55,601 bases of DNA from Pseudomonas caricapapayae. GTDB taxonomy: Bacteria > Pseudomonadota > Gammaproteobacteria > Pseudomonadales > Pseudomonadaceae. The translations under genes and the position numbers were made by a program. Positions 1 to 9,349 of this stretch are shown here, one piece after another. The stretch covers positions 1-55,601 of the forward strand of contig NZ_LJPW01000121.1 of assembly GCF_001400735.1 (NCBI RefSeq), read 5' to 3'. Position 1 is the first letter of the stretch; every line of letters starts with the position of its first letter. The notes under the pieces are model-generated. The model saw nothing but the letters and a program-made list of their open reading frames with translations. It made no database searches and was not told the DNA's origin.

Positions 1-494
1 AGTGCCGCACGGTGCTGAATATGCCGCTGCATGCGCCCGTTGCGCGGTTCGTAGGCACTGAATTCGATGCTCGCCAGAATCAGCCTCGGCCGTGGTTGCA
101 AGTCATCGATCAGGCGTTCCGGCAGCTTCGGCTTTTGCTCGACAGGCTTTTCCATTTCCTGCTGGTGCGAAGCCAGCGCCGCTTGCAGCAGTGGCCGGTT
201 CTGCGGGTCCTGCAGGAAATGCAGCGCGGCGACGCAATGTTTGCAGTCGTTGCGGACCGGGCAGGTGCATTTGCAGGTCAGGTAATTCTTGTAGCGATCC
301 GGGTCCTTGAACAGCAGGGTCTGGGTATAGATTTCCAGATCCGAGCCACGGCATGCGGTACGGATGATCTGCGGGCTGGAGTCTTCCAGCACGATGCGTT
401 TTTGCCGGGCGTAGTCAAGCCCTCGCTCAAGCGTTCGATCGTTGAATAAGTCTGTCCAGGCCGAGGCCAGGACTTTTTCGAGAATGGACGACAA
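1..494 (-). CDS. SWIM zinc-finger protein, N-terminal part (probably a SNF2-type helicase), cut by the window edge
   Basis: Open reading frame entering from the left edge on the minus strand, about 164 codons seen. It has no ATG: the frame opens just after an in-frame TAA with a TTG codon at 494, giving L/M-SSILEKVLASAWTDLF. About 50-85 residues in lies a SWIM zinc-binding motif (CxC...CxH, read as TCKCTCPVRNDCKHC), followed by a Glu/Lys-rich linker. SWIM domains bind nucleic acid or protein, and in Pseudomonas such N-termini usually precede a SNF2/DEAD helicase core; that core would lie outside the window, so the helicase part is inference. The TTG start is the only one near the upstream stop, but a downstream alternative cannot be excluded. 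Confidence 0.7.
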   Translation of the reverse strand, partial: MSSILEKVLASAWTDLFNDRTLERGLDYARQKRIVLEDSSPQIIRTACRGSDLEIYTQTLLFKDPDRYKNYLTCKCTCPVRNDCKHCVAALHFLQDPQNRPLLQAALASHQQEMEKPVEQKPKLPERLIDDLQPRPRLILASIEFSAYEPRNGRMQRHIQHRAA

Positions 495-568
495 GTTTTA
501 AAAGGCCCTACGCCGCAGCGATGCTCAAAAGAAAGGGGGCGCCTTGGCGTCCCTTGCGTACGTAAAGA

Positions 569-1093
569 TCAAAGAGGAGAAACTTTGATCAGCAACGCGA
601 GGTTGCCATTGTCCAGATAAGTCAGCTCACCGTTTTTTACCCGGGCGGTCTGCTTCAATCGTTCACTGCTGATGACCACGCCATGCGGGTCCAGCTGGTT
701 GACCCAGAATTGTGCACCAATATCGGTAAAGCGTGCCATCGCCAGACTCACGGTGCCCTCGATGGGGAAGTGGCCGAGCCGCTCTTCACCACTGGTAATG
801 GCGACCTTGCCGGGCTCGGTGCCGATGGTCTGCTGCCAGGCGCGCTGCATCAGTACTTCATAGTTGCCGCTGCCTTGCAGCTTGCTGGCCAAGTCGTTGA
901 GGGCAGGGCTTCGCTCATCGTTCGCGTCGATCTTCTGCGCGCCCTTGTCCCAGTTTTCCGGGACAAGCTGGCGGGTAGAGGCAGGTTCGCCGTTCTGGCG
1001 AAACAGCAGAATCTCGACCTGATAGACACCGTCCGCAAACGCAGTCGGCGCGATCAGCGTCAGCAGCAGGGTCAATGAACGAAGCAAACGCAT
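569..1093 (-). CDS. CsiV-family periplasmic protein (DUF2803 type)
   Basis: 174-aa protein with a Sec signal peptide (MRLLRSLTLLLTLIAPTAFA, predicted cleavage before DG). The mature part begins VYQVEILLFRQ and ends with the LLIKVSP segment typical of the CsiV/DUF2803 family. Vibrio CsiV is a periplasmic factor that works with LpoA on penicillin-binding protein 1a; Pseudomonas relatives next to mfd are poorly studied, so a cell-wall role is inference. An upstream TTG at 1108 is possible and would overlap the mfd stop, but the ATG at 1093 has a GAAGGA ribosome site at good spacing and opens directly on the signal peptide. It sits right behind mfd and is probably cotranscribed. Confidence 0.75.
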   Translation of the reverse strand: MRLLRSLTLLLTLIAPTAFADGVYQVEILLFRQNGEPASTRQLVPENWDKGAQKIDANDERSPALNDLASKLQGSGNYEVLMQRAWQQTIGTEPGKVAITSGEERLGHFPIEGTVSLAMARFTDIGAQFWVNQLDPHGVVISSERLKQTARVKNGELTYLDNGNLALLIKVSPL

Positions 1094-1104
1094 GCGTGAA
1101 TCCT

Positions 1105-4100
1105 TCAAGCAGTTTTCGGGGTCAGGCGCTGAAGCAGCGCTTCGATCGTGTTGAAGCGCTCTTCCGGGCGCTCCATGGGGACCAGGAATTTGAACAGCGT
1201 GGCACCTTCGAACTTGTAACGGTTGGGCTGGCTCTGGATCAGCTTGATCAGGGTCAGTGGGTCAACCGGCGTATCGGCCGCGAATTCGATACGGCCACCT
1301 TGTGGGCCACCGTCGATTTTCTTGATGCCCAGCTGTTCGGCGTGCAATTTGAGCAGCGTGATACGCACCAGGTTCTTGGTCGGCTCCGGCAACAGGCCGA
1401 AACGGTCGATCATTTCCACCTGAAGATCCTTCAAGGCCTCTTCGTCAGCCGCGTTGGCAATGCGCTTGTAGAGAATCAGGCGGGTGTGCACGTCGGGCAG
1501 GTAGTCTTCCGGGATCAGTGCCGGCACGCGCAGGTTGATTTCCGGTCCGCCGCCCAGCGGCTGATCGAGATTGGGCTGTTCGCCCTTGCGAATCGACTTG
1601 ACCGCACGCTCGAGCATTTCCATATAGAGGGTGAAGCCCACCGCCTGGATCTGGCCGCTCTGGCCGTCGCCGAGCAACTCGCCCGCGCCACGGATCTCAA
1701 GGTCGTTGGTGGCAAGCACAAAGCCCGCACCAAGGTCCTGTGTGTTGGCAATCGCTTCCAGACGCTTTTCGGCGTCGGGAGTGATCTGTTTGCGTGGCGG
1801 GGTCAGCAGGTAGGCGTAGGCCTGATGGTGACTGCGCCCGACGCGCCCGCGCAGCTGGTGCAGCTGGGCCAGGCCGAATTTGTCGGCACGTTCGATGATG
1901 ATGGTGTTGGCACTGGGTACGTCGATGCCGGTCTCGATGATGGTCGAAGCGATCAGCACGTTGAAGCGCTTGTGATAGAAGTCGCTCATCACCTGTTCGA
2001 GCTCTCGCTCGCGCATCTGCCCGTGGCCGATGCCGATACGGGCTTCCGGTACCAGCTCGGCCAGGTCCGCTGCGCATTTCTCGATGGTCTTGACGTCGTT
2101 GTGCAGGTAATAGACCTGCCCGCCGCGCAATAGCTCGCGCAGCAGGGCTTCCTTGATCGTGGGCTTGTTCTGCTCCATGACAAAGGTGCGCACCGACAGC
2201 CTGCGCGCCGGTGGCGTGGCGATGATCGACAGATCACGCATGCCCGACACCGCCATGTTAAGGGTACGCGGGATCGGCGTAGCGGTCAGGGTCAGAATAT
2301 CGACCTCACTGCGCAGCGCCTTGAGCTGTTCTTTCTGACGTACGCCGAAACGGTGTTCTTCGTCGATGATTACCAGACCAAGATTCTTGATCTTGACGTC
2401 ATCCTGCAGCAGTTTGTGCGTGCCGATGACAATGTCGATCTTGCCCTCGGCCAGATCGGCCACGGCGGCGTTGACTTCCTTGGCCGATTTGAAGCGGCTC
2501 ATCACTTCTACCGTCACCGGCCAGTCGGCGAAGCGGTCGCGGAAGCTGTTGTAGTGCTGCTGGGCGAGCAGGGTGGTCGGCACCAGAATTGCGACCTGAC
2601 GCCCGCCGTGCACGGCAATGAACGCGGCACGCATGGCCACTTCGGTCTTGCCGAAGCCCACGTCGCCACACACCAGGCGATCCATTGGCTTGGGTGCCAG
2701 CATGTCGGCGCGTACGGCTTCGATGGTGGTCTGCTGATCCGGCGTTTCCTCGAACGGGAAGCCCGCGCTGAAGGTGGCGTAGTCGGCTTTCGGGTCGGCA
2801 AAGGCATAACCCTCACGGGCTGCCCGGCGCGCGTAGATATCCAGCAGTTCGGCCGCCACGTCGCGAACCTGTTCGGCAGCCTTGCGCTTGGCTTTCTGCC
2901 AGGTTTCCGAACCCAGCCGGTGCAGCGGCGCGGTCTCGTCGTCGCTGCCGGTGTAGCGGGCGATCAGGTGCAGGTTGGCGACCGGGACGTACAGCTTGGC
3001 GTCCTCGGCGTAGGCCAGCATCAGAAATTCGGCGACCTGATTCTCGACTTCCAGCGTCGCCAGCCCCAGATAGCGACCGACGCCATGGTCGATGTGCACC
3101 ACCGGCGCGCCTTCGCGCAGTTCGGTAAGGTTCTTGATGACGGCGTCGTTGTTGCCGCCATCAGTGCGTTTTTCGCGACGACGGCGCTGCATGACACGCT
3201 GGCCGAACAATGGGCTTTCAGCGATCAGCGCCAGCGCCGGTTGTTCCAGCAGCAAGCCTTCGTCGAGCGGCGCAATGGTGATTGCCAGTCTGTCCTTGCC
3301 GTCGACGAAGTCCAGCCAGCTGTCGACAGTCTTCGGCCGCAGCTTGAGGCGTTCCAGCAACTCCAGCAGCACTTCCCGGCGTCCGGCGGACTCGGCAGTG
3401 AACAGCACGCGACCGGGGAAATCATCGAGAAACCCAGACAATGCCGCCAATGGCTGACTGGCCTTGGCTTCAATGGACAGGTCCGGCAAGGTCTGCGCTG
3501 GAAAACGCTCGCGCCCGCCACCGGCGTCGACATCCTGTTGGCTGGCAACCACGCGCGGCCAGTTTTTCAGGCGCGCAAAACAGTCTTCCACCGGTAAAAA
3601 CAGCTCGGCCGGTGGCAACAGTGGCCGGGCTGGATCGACTCGGCGTTCTTCGTAGCGGTTGCGCACGTCGTTCCAGAAGTTTTCTGCGGCCTGTTCGATA
3701 CCAGGCAGGGAAAACACCTGGGTGTCCTGCGGCAGGTAATCGAACAGGGTCGAGGTTTCCTCGAAGAACAACGGAATGTAGTACTCGATGCCAGCTGGTG
3801 TGATACCGCTGCTCAAGTCCTGGAAAATCGGGCTGCGCCGAAAATCCACATCGAAGCGTTCGCGAAAGCGCGCCTTGAAGCGCGTGACTTCCTCTTTCTG
3901 CAGTGGAAATTCGCGGGCAGGCAACAGGCGTACCGACTCGACCTTGTCGATGGAGCGCTGCGTGTCCGGATCGAACGTGCGCAGCGTTTCGATTTCGTCG
4001 TCGAACAGATCGATGCGGAACGGCAGCTTGCTGCCCATCGGGAACAGATCAATCAGTGCGCCGCGTACGGTGAACTCGCCATGCTCGTAAACCGTATCCA

Positions 4101-4557
4101 CATAGCGATAGCCGCTGGCTTCCAGGCGCGTACGCATCGCCTCCACATCGAGCTTCTGGCCGACATCCAGCACCAGACTGCTGCCAAGCAGGAATTTGGT
4201 CGGCGCAAGTCTGTGTAGGGCGGTCGTGATGGGAACTACCAAAACGCCATGTTCCAGCTCAGGCAGGCGATAGAGGCTGGCGATGCGCTGGGAAATAATG
4301 TCCTGGTGCGGCGAAAACAGATCGTAGGGCAGGGTTTCCCAGTCCGGGAAGTGCAGAACCGGCAGCGTGGGCGCAAAAAACTTCAGCTCCTGCTCCAGCC
4401 GCTCGGCGCTCTGGCTGTCGGCGGTCAAGAGCAGGGTGAAGCGCTTGGCTGCGCTGGCAGCCTCGGCAATGGCCAGGCTCAGTGCGGCACCGGGCAGATT
4501 GCCCCAGTGTTGTTTGCCTGCAGCGGCAGAAAGATGCGGTAGACGCAGAACTGGCAC
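1105..4557 (-). CDS. mfd: transcription-repair coupling factor Mfd
   Basis: Cytoplasmic ATP-dependent translocase that removes RNA polymerase stalled at DNA lesions and recruits UvrA for nucleotide excision repair. The UvrB-like N-terminus is followed by the RNA polymerase-interacting domain (HIDHGVGRYLGLATLEV), a Walker A motif (GDVGFGKTE), a DEEH box (VIIDEEHRFG), helicase motif VI (GRVGRSHHQAY) and a C-terminal UvrA-binding module. The frame is open up to 4695, but the extra 46 residues do not resemble Mfd. The GTG at 4557 starts MPVLRLPHLSAAAGKQHW, the usual Pseudomonas N-terminus, and gives 1150 aa, the usual length. The gene is divergent from gap, with about 205 bp between the starts, and CsiV follows. 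Confidence 0.97.
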   Translation of the reverse strand: MPVLRLPHLSAAAGKQHWGNLPGAALSLAIAEAASAAKRFTLLLTADSQSAERLEQELKFFAPTLPVLHFPDWETLPYDLFSPHQDIISQRIASLYRLPELEHGVLVVPITTALHRLAPTKFLLGSSLVLDVGQKLDVEAMRTRLEASGYRYVDTVYEHGEFTVRGALIDLFPMGSKLPFRIDLFDDEIETLRTFDPDTQRSIDKVESVRLLPAREFPLQKEEVTRFKARFRERFDVDFRRSPIFQDLSSGITPAGIEYYIPLFFEETSTLFDYLPQDTQVFSLPGIEQAAENFWNDVRNRYEERRVDPARPLLPPAELFLPVEDCFARLKNWPRVVASQQDVDAGGGRERFPAQTLPDLSIEAKASQPLAALSGFLDDFPGRVLFTAESAGRREVLLELLERLKLRPKTVDSWLDFVDGKDRLAITIAPLDEGLLLEQPALALIAESPLFGQRVMQRRRREKRTDGGNNDAVIKNLTELREGAPVVHIDHGVGRYLGLATLEVENQVAEFLMLAYAEDAKLYVPVANLHLIARYTGSDDETAPLHRLGSETWQKAKRKAAEQVRDVAAELLDIYARRAAREGYAFADPKADYATFSAGFPFEETPDQQTTIEAVRADMLAPKPMDRLVCGDVGFGKTEVAMRAAFIAVHGGRQVAILVPTTLLAQQHYNSFRDRFADWPVTVEVMSRFKSAKEVNAAVADLAEGKIDIVIGTHKLLQDDVKIKNLGLVIIDEEHRFGVRQKEQLKALRSEVDILTLTATPIPRTLNMAVSGMRDLSIIATPPARRLSVRTFVMEQNKPTIKEALLRELLRGGQVYYLHNDVKTIEKCAADLAELVPEARIGIGHGQMRERELEQVMSDFYHKRFNVLIASTIIETGIDVPSANTIIIERADKFGLAQLHQLRGRVGRSHHQAYAYLLTPPRKQITPDAEKRLEAIANTQDLGAGFVLATNDLEIRGAGELLGDGQSGQIQAVGFTLYMEMLERAVKSIRKGEQPNLDQPLGGGPEINLRVPALIPEDYLPDVHTRLILYKRIANAADEEALKDLQVEMIDRFGLLPEPTKNLVRITLLKLHAEQLGIKKIDGGPQGGRIEFAADTPVDPLTLIKLIQSQPNRYKFEGATLFKFLVPMERPEERFNTIEALLQRLTPKTA

Positions 4558-4762
4558 GGGAAGGTCGGGCTCCAGGCGTTGCAACAGGGGCGGCGATTGT
4601 AACGGGGGAAGGCGGTGGCTGTCAGTTTTCCAGAGTATTACCTCGTGTTTACGGGCGAAAATTATGTAGTGCCCGTCGATATGACAGTCGCGCATTGCTC
4701 ATAAACAAAGGCGCGGTCATAATGTAGCCCCTTTTTTCAGCCCCTACATGTGGAAGGTTCCC

Positions 4763-6211
4763 GTGACTCAGAAGCCCGACCAGTGTCTTGGTGAATGGAT
4801 CGATCGTGAAGCCCTCGCCGAAGCGATGATCCCGCTCATCGGTCAGCTCTACCGCAATAACAATGTGGTGAGTTCGATCTATGGCCGCAGCCTGATCAAC
4901 CGTTCAGTGATCGCGATTCTCAAAGCTCACCGCTTTGCGCGTCATCGTCAGTCCGATGCAGTTGAGTTGTCCGTACATGAGACGTTTCCGCTTGTAAAAG
5001 CGATGAGCGAACTCAAGCTGGGTGCCGCTTCGGTGGACCTGGGCAAGCTGGCCGTGAAGTTCAAGACCGAAGGCAACGGCCGCACGCCAGAGCAGTTCGT
5101 ACGTGAAGAACTGGCCACTGTAGTGGGGCAGCAGGGCACCAGCCCACGCAAGGGTACTGATGTCGTGCTTTACGGTTTCGGTCGTATCGGTCGCCTGCTG
5201 GCGCGGATCCTGATCGAGAAGACGGGTGGTGGCGACGGCCTGCGTCTGCGTGCCATCGTGGTCCGCAAAGGTGCGGAAAACGATCTGGTCAAGCGTGCCA
5301 GCCTGCTGCGCCGCGACTCGGTACATGGTCCGTTCGACGGCACCATCACTATTGATGAGGCCAACAGCACCATCACTGCCAATGGCAACCTGATTCAGGT
5401 CATCTATGCCAAGAACCCGTCCGAGGTGGATTACACCCAGTACGGTATCAAGGATGCTCTGCTGGTAGACAACACCGGTGTATGGCGTGATGCAGACGGC
5501 CTGGGCCAGCATCTGGCCTGCCCTGGCATCGACCGCGTCGTCCTGACCGCGCCGGGCAAAGGCAAGCTCAAGAACATCGTGCACGGCATCAACCACGGTG
5601 AAATCACCGCAGACGACAAGATCGTTTCCGCAGCATCCTGTACCACCAACGCCATCGTGCCGGTGCTCAAGGCTGTCAACGACAAGTTCGGCATCACCAA
5701 CGGTCACGTCGAAACGGTTCACTCGTACACCAATGACCAGAACCTGATCGACAACTTCCACAAGGGCGATCGTCGTGGCCGCAGCGCCGCGTTGAACATG
5801 GTCATCACCGAAACCGGTGCAGCCACCGCTGCCGCGAAGGCACTGCCCGAACTGGCCGGCAAGCTGACCGGCAACGCGATCCGCGTTCCGACACCGAACG
5901 TGTCCATGGCCATTCTCAACCTCAACCTCGAGAAGCCGACCGCTCGTGAGGAAATGAACGAGTACCTGCGCTACATGGCGCTGCACTCGGACCTGCACAA
6001 GCAGATCGACTTCGTGAACTCGCAGGAAGTGGTCTCCACGGACTTCGTTGGCTCGCGTCACGCCGGTGTGGTGGATGCCGAAGCCACCATCGTCGACGAT
6101 AACCGCGTTGTGCTGTACGTCTGGTACGACAACGAGTTCGGTTACAGCCACCAGGTGGTTCGCGTGATGGAAGACATGGCAGACGTCAATCCGCCAGCCT
6201 TTCCACAATAA
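4763..6211 (+). CDS. gap: glyceraldehyde-3-phosphate dehydrogenase, long form (482 aa)
   Basis: NAD(P)-dependent oxidation of glyceraldehyde-3-phosphate to 1,3-bisphosphoglycerate. The catalytic motif SAASCTTNAIVPV puts the nucleophilic Cys near residue 293, and the dinucleotide fold starts at VLYGFGRIGRLLARI around residue 130. The C-terminal WYDNEFGYSHQVVR is classical. Ordinary GAPDHs have about 330-340 residues; this one has an N-terminal extension of about 130 residues, as in the GAPDH that follows mfd in P. aeruginosa (recall). An ATG at 4748 is in frame, but GGAAGG lies just upstream of the GTG at 4763, so the GTG (MTQKPDQCLGEW) is preferred. A strong terminator follows, so it is probably monocistronic. 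Confidence 0.93.
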   Translation: MTQKPDQCLGEWIDREALAEAMIPLIGQLYRNNNVVSSIYGRSLINRSVIAILKAHRFARHRQSDAVELSVHETFPLVKAMSELKLGAASVDLGKLAVKFKTEGNGRTPEQFVREELATVVGQQGTSPRKGTDVVLYGFGRIGRLLARILIEKTGGGDGLRLRAIVVRKGAENDLVKRASLLRRDSVHGPFDGTITIDEANSTITANGNLIQVIYAKNPSEVDYTQYGIKDALLVDNTGVWRDADGLGQHLACPGIDRVVLTAPGKGKLKNIVHGINHGEITADDKIVSAASCTTNAIVPVLKAVNDKFGITNGHVETVHSYTNDQNLIDNFHKGDRRGRSAALNMVITETGAATAAAKALPELAGKLTGNAIRVPTPNVSMAILNLNLEKPTAREEMNEYLRYMALHSDLHKQIDFVNSQEVVSTDFVGSRHAGVVDAEATIVDDNRVVLYVWYDNEFGYSHQVVRVMEDMADVNPPAFPQ

Positions 6212-6249
6212 GCGCTTGAATCGCCCGGCCTGACCGGGCAATCAATAAA

Positions 6250-6292
6250 CGGGCCGAACCTTGCGCAAGCAGGCTTCGGCCCGTTTTGTTTT
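6250..6292 (+). terminator. intrinsic terminator of gap
   Basis: Stem CGGGCCGAA...TTCGGCCCG followed by TTTTGTTTT, 39 bases after the gap stop codon. Confidence 0.9.
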
Positions 6293-6350
6293 GAAGCGCG
6301 TCGTGAGAGTCTGTCAGTCCCAGCCCATTCCGATAACGGAGCAGTCAAGG

Positions 6351-7613
6351 ATGAGCAGTTCAGCCATGGATGGTTTGCAGTCACCTGTTAAAAGCAGTTT
6401 GTTCTTGCTGTTTCTGACAATTTTCATCCCCTTTGGCCTGGGGCATTTCGTTTCCTACCTGTTTCGTACCGTCAATGCGGTGATCTACGTCGATCTGCAA
6501 ACCGACCTGAGCTTGCCCGCCAGCAGTCTGGGTTTGCTGACCGGCGTGTACTTTCTCACCTTCGCAGCCGCGCAGATTCCGCTCGGGGTGATGCTCGACC
6601 GTTATGGCCCGCGCAGCGTGCAGGCGCCGATGCTGTTGTTCGCGGTCGCCGGTTCGGTCATTTTCAGTGTCTCCAGTACCGAGACCGGGCTGTTGATCGG
6701 GCGTGGTCTGATCGGCCTGGGGGTGGCGGGTTCGCTGATGAGTGCGATCAAGGCGTGTGCCATCTGGTTGCCGGTCGAGCGTTTGCCGCTGAGCACCGCT
6801 TGCCTGCTGTCGATTGGCGGGCTGGGCGCGATGGCGTCGACCACACCATTGCATGCGTTGCTGAGCTGGTTGACCTGGCGAGAAGCGTTTCTGGTTCTGG
6901 CGCTGCTGACCTTTTGTGTGGTTGTGGTCATACATTTCAGCGTTCCCAAAGCCTACGAGAGCAAAAATACTCGATACAGCGATATGTTTGCTGCGGTCGG
7001 CAAACTGTACTCGTCGTGGACGTTCTGGCGTCTGGCGTTGTACTCGGTGTTCGCACACGCCATCTACATGTCGGTGCTGTCATTGTGGATGGGGCCGTGG
7101 TTGCGCGACATGGCAGGTTTGAGTGATTCCGCTATGGCCAGTGTGCTGTTGTTCGGGGCCATCGCGATGGTGGCGGGGTCTCTGACGTTCGGCGCAATCA
7201 CCGATTACCTGCGCAGGTACGGCGTACAGCCGATCATGATCTGTGGCACCGGGATGGTCATTTTTATCGGCTTCCAGGTGTTGATGGCCAGCGGCTTGCC
7301 GGTATCGCCTTATCTGATTGCCATGGGCTTCAGCTTCTTCGGCACCTCGACGACCATGAACTACGCCATCGTGGCGCAATCTGTGTCGCCAGAACTGGCG
7401 GGCAGGGTCAGTTCGTCGTTCAACCTGGTGGTGTTCGTGCTGGCGTTTTTTCTTCAGTGGCTGATGGGCGTGGTGCTCAATCTGTGGCCTGCGGCGCAGG
7501 GTGCCGGTCATCCGCTTGAGGCCTATCAGTGGTCGCTGGGCCTGATGGTGGCGTTGCAATTGCCCGGCGTGTTGCTCTGGCTTGGCTTCCGACCCTGGAA
7601 GCGCGCTGTCTGA
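6351..7613 (+). CDS. MFS transporter
   Basis: 420-aa inner-membrane protein with about 12 hydrophobic segments. The loop 2-3 signature of the major facilitator superfamily is visible (GVMLDRYGPR after the second membrane segment). An even number of helices and a central hydrophilic loop (VPKAYESKNTRYSDM) agree with the MFS fold. The substrate cannot be read from sequence. The frame is open from 6261, but that stretch overlaps the gap terminator; the ATG at 6351 (MSSSAMDGLQ) has CGGAG nine bases upstream. It lies alone between two terminators. Not closely similar to a functionally named transporter that I can identify. Confidence 0.85.
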   Translation: MSSSAMDGLQSPVKSSLFLLFLTIFIPFGLGHFVSYLFRTVNAVIYVDLQTDLSLPASSLGLLTGVYFLTFAAAQIPLGVMLDRYGPRSVQAPMLLFAVAGSVIFSVSSTETGLLIGRGLIGLGVAGSLMSAIKACAIWLPVERLPLSTACLLSIGGLGAMASTTPLHALLSWLTWREAFLVLALLTFCVVVVIHFSVPKAYESKNTRYSDMFAAVGKLYSSWTFWRLALYSVFAHAIYMSVLSLWMGPWLRDMAGLSDSAMASVLLFGAIAMVAGSLTFGAITDYLRRYGVQPIMICGTGMVIFIGFQVLMASGLPVSPYLIAMGFSFFGTSTTMNYAIVAQSVSPELAGRVSSSFNLVVFVLAFFLQWLMGVVLNLWPAAQGAGHPLEAYQWSLGLMVALQLPGVLLWLGFRPWKRAV

Positions 7614-7619
7614 AAAAGC

Positions 7620-7655
7620 AAAACCCCGGCCGAGTTTAACTCGTTCCGGGGTTTT
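7620..7655. terminator. bidirectional intrinsic terminator
   Basis: AAAACCCCGG...CCGGGGTTTT palindrome with A and T tracts on both sides, between two convergent transporter genes. It can serve both. Confidence 0.9.
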
Positions 7656-7691
7656 CGTTCACCTGTGACAGATTACCGATGCCGTCCTTAA

Positions 7692-8984
7692 TCAAGCGGT
7701 GGCAGTGGCTCCGGGGGCCTCAAGCTTTTGCCCGCCCTTGCGGAACAGCACCAGCGTCGCAACCAGACCCAACACAGCTGCACCGGTCAGCCAGATGCCT
7801 GGCGCTGCCTTGTTGCCCAGTTCGTGGATCAGGTACGTACAGGCTGCAGGCGTAAAGCCACCGAAGGTCGCGGTTGCCAGGCTGTACGCCAGCGAGAAGC
7901 CGGTGGTACGGACTTCGACCGGCATGATCTCGGTCAGCGCCACGACCATGGCACCGTTGTATGACCCGTACAGGAACGAGAACCACAGCTCGACCATCAA
8001 CAGATGACTGAAGCTGGGGTGCTCTACCAGCCATGACAGCGCAGGATAGGCGGTGGCGATAGCCAGCACGGTTGCCGCGACCAGCAAAGGCTTGCGGCCG
8101 ATACGGTCCGAGAAGGAACCCATGATCGGCAGCCAGATGAAGTTCGAGACGCCGACACAGACCGTCACCAGCAGGCTTTCCAGATCAGTCAGGTTCAGTT
8201 CGTTCTTGCCGAAGGTCGGGGTATAGGCCGTGATCAGGTAGAACGACACTGTCGTCATGACCACCAACGCCATGCCGCCCAGCACCAGGCCGAAGTTCTG
8301 GCTGATGGAGCGCACGACCTCACGCAATGTCGGGCGATGTGTGCGGGCTTCGAACTCGGGTGATTCTTCCAGCGAGCGGCGGATGATGAAAATCGCCGGC
8401 ACGATCAGGCAGCCGATCAGGAACGGCACGCGCCAGCCCCATTCGCCCATCTGCTCAGGGCTCAGCCAGTGGTTAAGGCCGACGCCCAGCAGGCCGGCGA
8501 ATACCACGGCCGCCTGTTGGCTGGCGGACTGCCAGCTGACGAAGAAACCTTTGCGACCCGGCGTCGAAATTTCGGCGAGATACACCGAAACGCCACCCAG
8601 CTCGACACCCGCCGAGAAGCCTTGCAGCAGGCGACCGAGCAGCACCAGCAAGGGTGCCACGACGCCCAGCGTGGCGTAACCCGGCACGCAGGCAATCAGC
8701 AAAGTGCCCATTGCCATCATTGCGAGGGTGATAATCAACCCTTTGCGACGTCCGTGACGGTCGATGTAGGCACCGAGAAAGATCGCGCCCAGCGGGCGCA
8801 TCAGGAAGCCTGCGCCAAAGGTCGCCAAGGACAGCATCAACGAAGCGAATGCGCTGTCGGAGGGGAAGAAGGTCTTGGCAATGGCCGTGGCGTAAAAGCC
8901 GTAGACCATGAAATCGAACATCTCGAGGAAGTTACCGCTGACAACGCGAAAGATCGCTTTGCCCTTACTTGTTGTGGAGGCCAT
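7692..8984 (-). CDS. MFS metabolite:H+ symporter (citrate/tricarboxylate type)
   Basis: 430-aa integral membrane protein of the metabolite:H+ symporter branch of the MFS. It shows [15 protein letters not shown] at the first helix, the loop motif [12 protein letters not shown] and the mid-protein repeat [10 protein letters not shown]. The N-terminus and the [14 protein letters not shown] segment resemble citrate and tricarballylate proton symporters (CitA/TcuC-like). This points to uptake of a di- or tricarboxylate, but the exact substrate is not shown. The ATG at 8984 is the natural start; upstream sequence is non-coding and carries short repeats that may be a control region. It converges on the other MFS gene. 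Confidence 0.88.
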   Translation of the reverse strand: MASTTSKGKAIFRVVSGNFLEMFDFMVYGFYATAIAKTFFPSDSAFASLMLSLATFGAGFLMRPLGAIFLGAYIDRHGRRKGLIITLAMMAMGTLLIACVPGYATLGVVAPLLVLLGRLLQGFSAGVELGGVSVYLAEISTPGRKGFFVSWQSASQQAAVVFAGLLGVGLNHWLSPEQMGEWGWRVPFLIGCLIVPAIFIIRRSLEESPEFEARTHRPTLREVVRSISQNFGLVLGGMALVVMTTVSFYLITAYTPTFGKNELNLTDLESLLVTVCVGVSNFIWLPIMGSFSDRIGRKPLLVAATVLAIATAYPALSWLVEHPSFSHLLMVELWFSFLYGSYNGAMVVALTEIMPVEVRTTGFSLAYSLATATFGGFTPAACTYLIHELGNKAAPGIWLTGAAVLGLVATLVLFRKGGQKLEAPGATATA

Positions 8985-9349
8985 TTAGTTACTCGCTCAG
9001 GCTCGTCGGCTTGGAGTCCGTTGTCGTTGTTATCCCGTTTACATCGCCATTACGTGTGTGCGACTGGCGATGCACATTTGTAACAGTATGTGTAACAGGG
9101 CTCAAAGACAACCGTTTCGGCGATTTGCTATCAGTTAACAGACGCTTGACAGGTGAGAGGCTTGAGCGTCGTACGGCGTGTTGACTGGATGAAACCGGAT
9201 GAGCAGACATGCTGCGCGGGAACCATAAGTGCGTCGTCGACCACTCAATATTTTGCTCTGCCTCGTATCGGGATGGTTGATCGATTATCCGGGCGGGCTT
9301 TCAGGGACAGTTTTCTGGCTTGACCGTTGATCACGGCAGGTCACTCGGA
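8985..9349. promoter_or_regulatory. intergenic control region between divergent MFS symporter and apbE
   Basis: No gene seen in about 365 bases. It holds an inverted repeat TGTGC-N10-GCACA (9057-9076) and two TGTAACAG direct repeats 12 bases apart (9079-9086 and 9091-9098). Both lie 70-115 bases upstream of the minus-strand symporter start and could be regulator sites. This is inference from the pattern only. Confidence 0.35.

Noticed and set aside
4904..6241. 445-codon open frame antisense to gap
   Set aside because: Shadow of GC-rich codon use on the other strand; no known protein features, and gap is certain.
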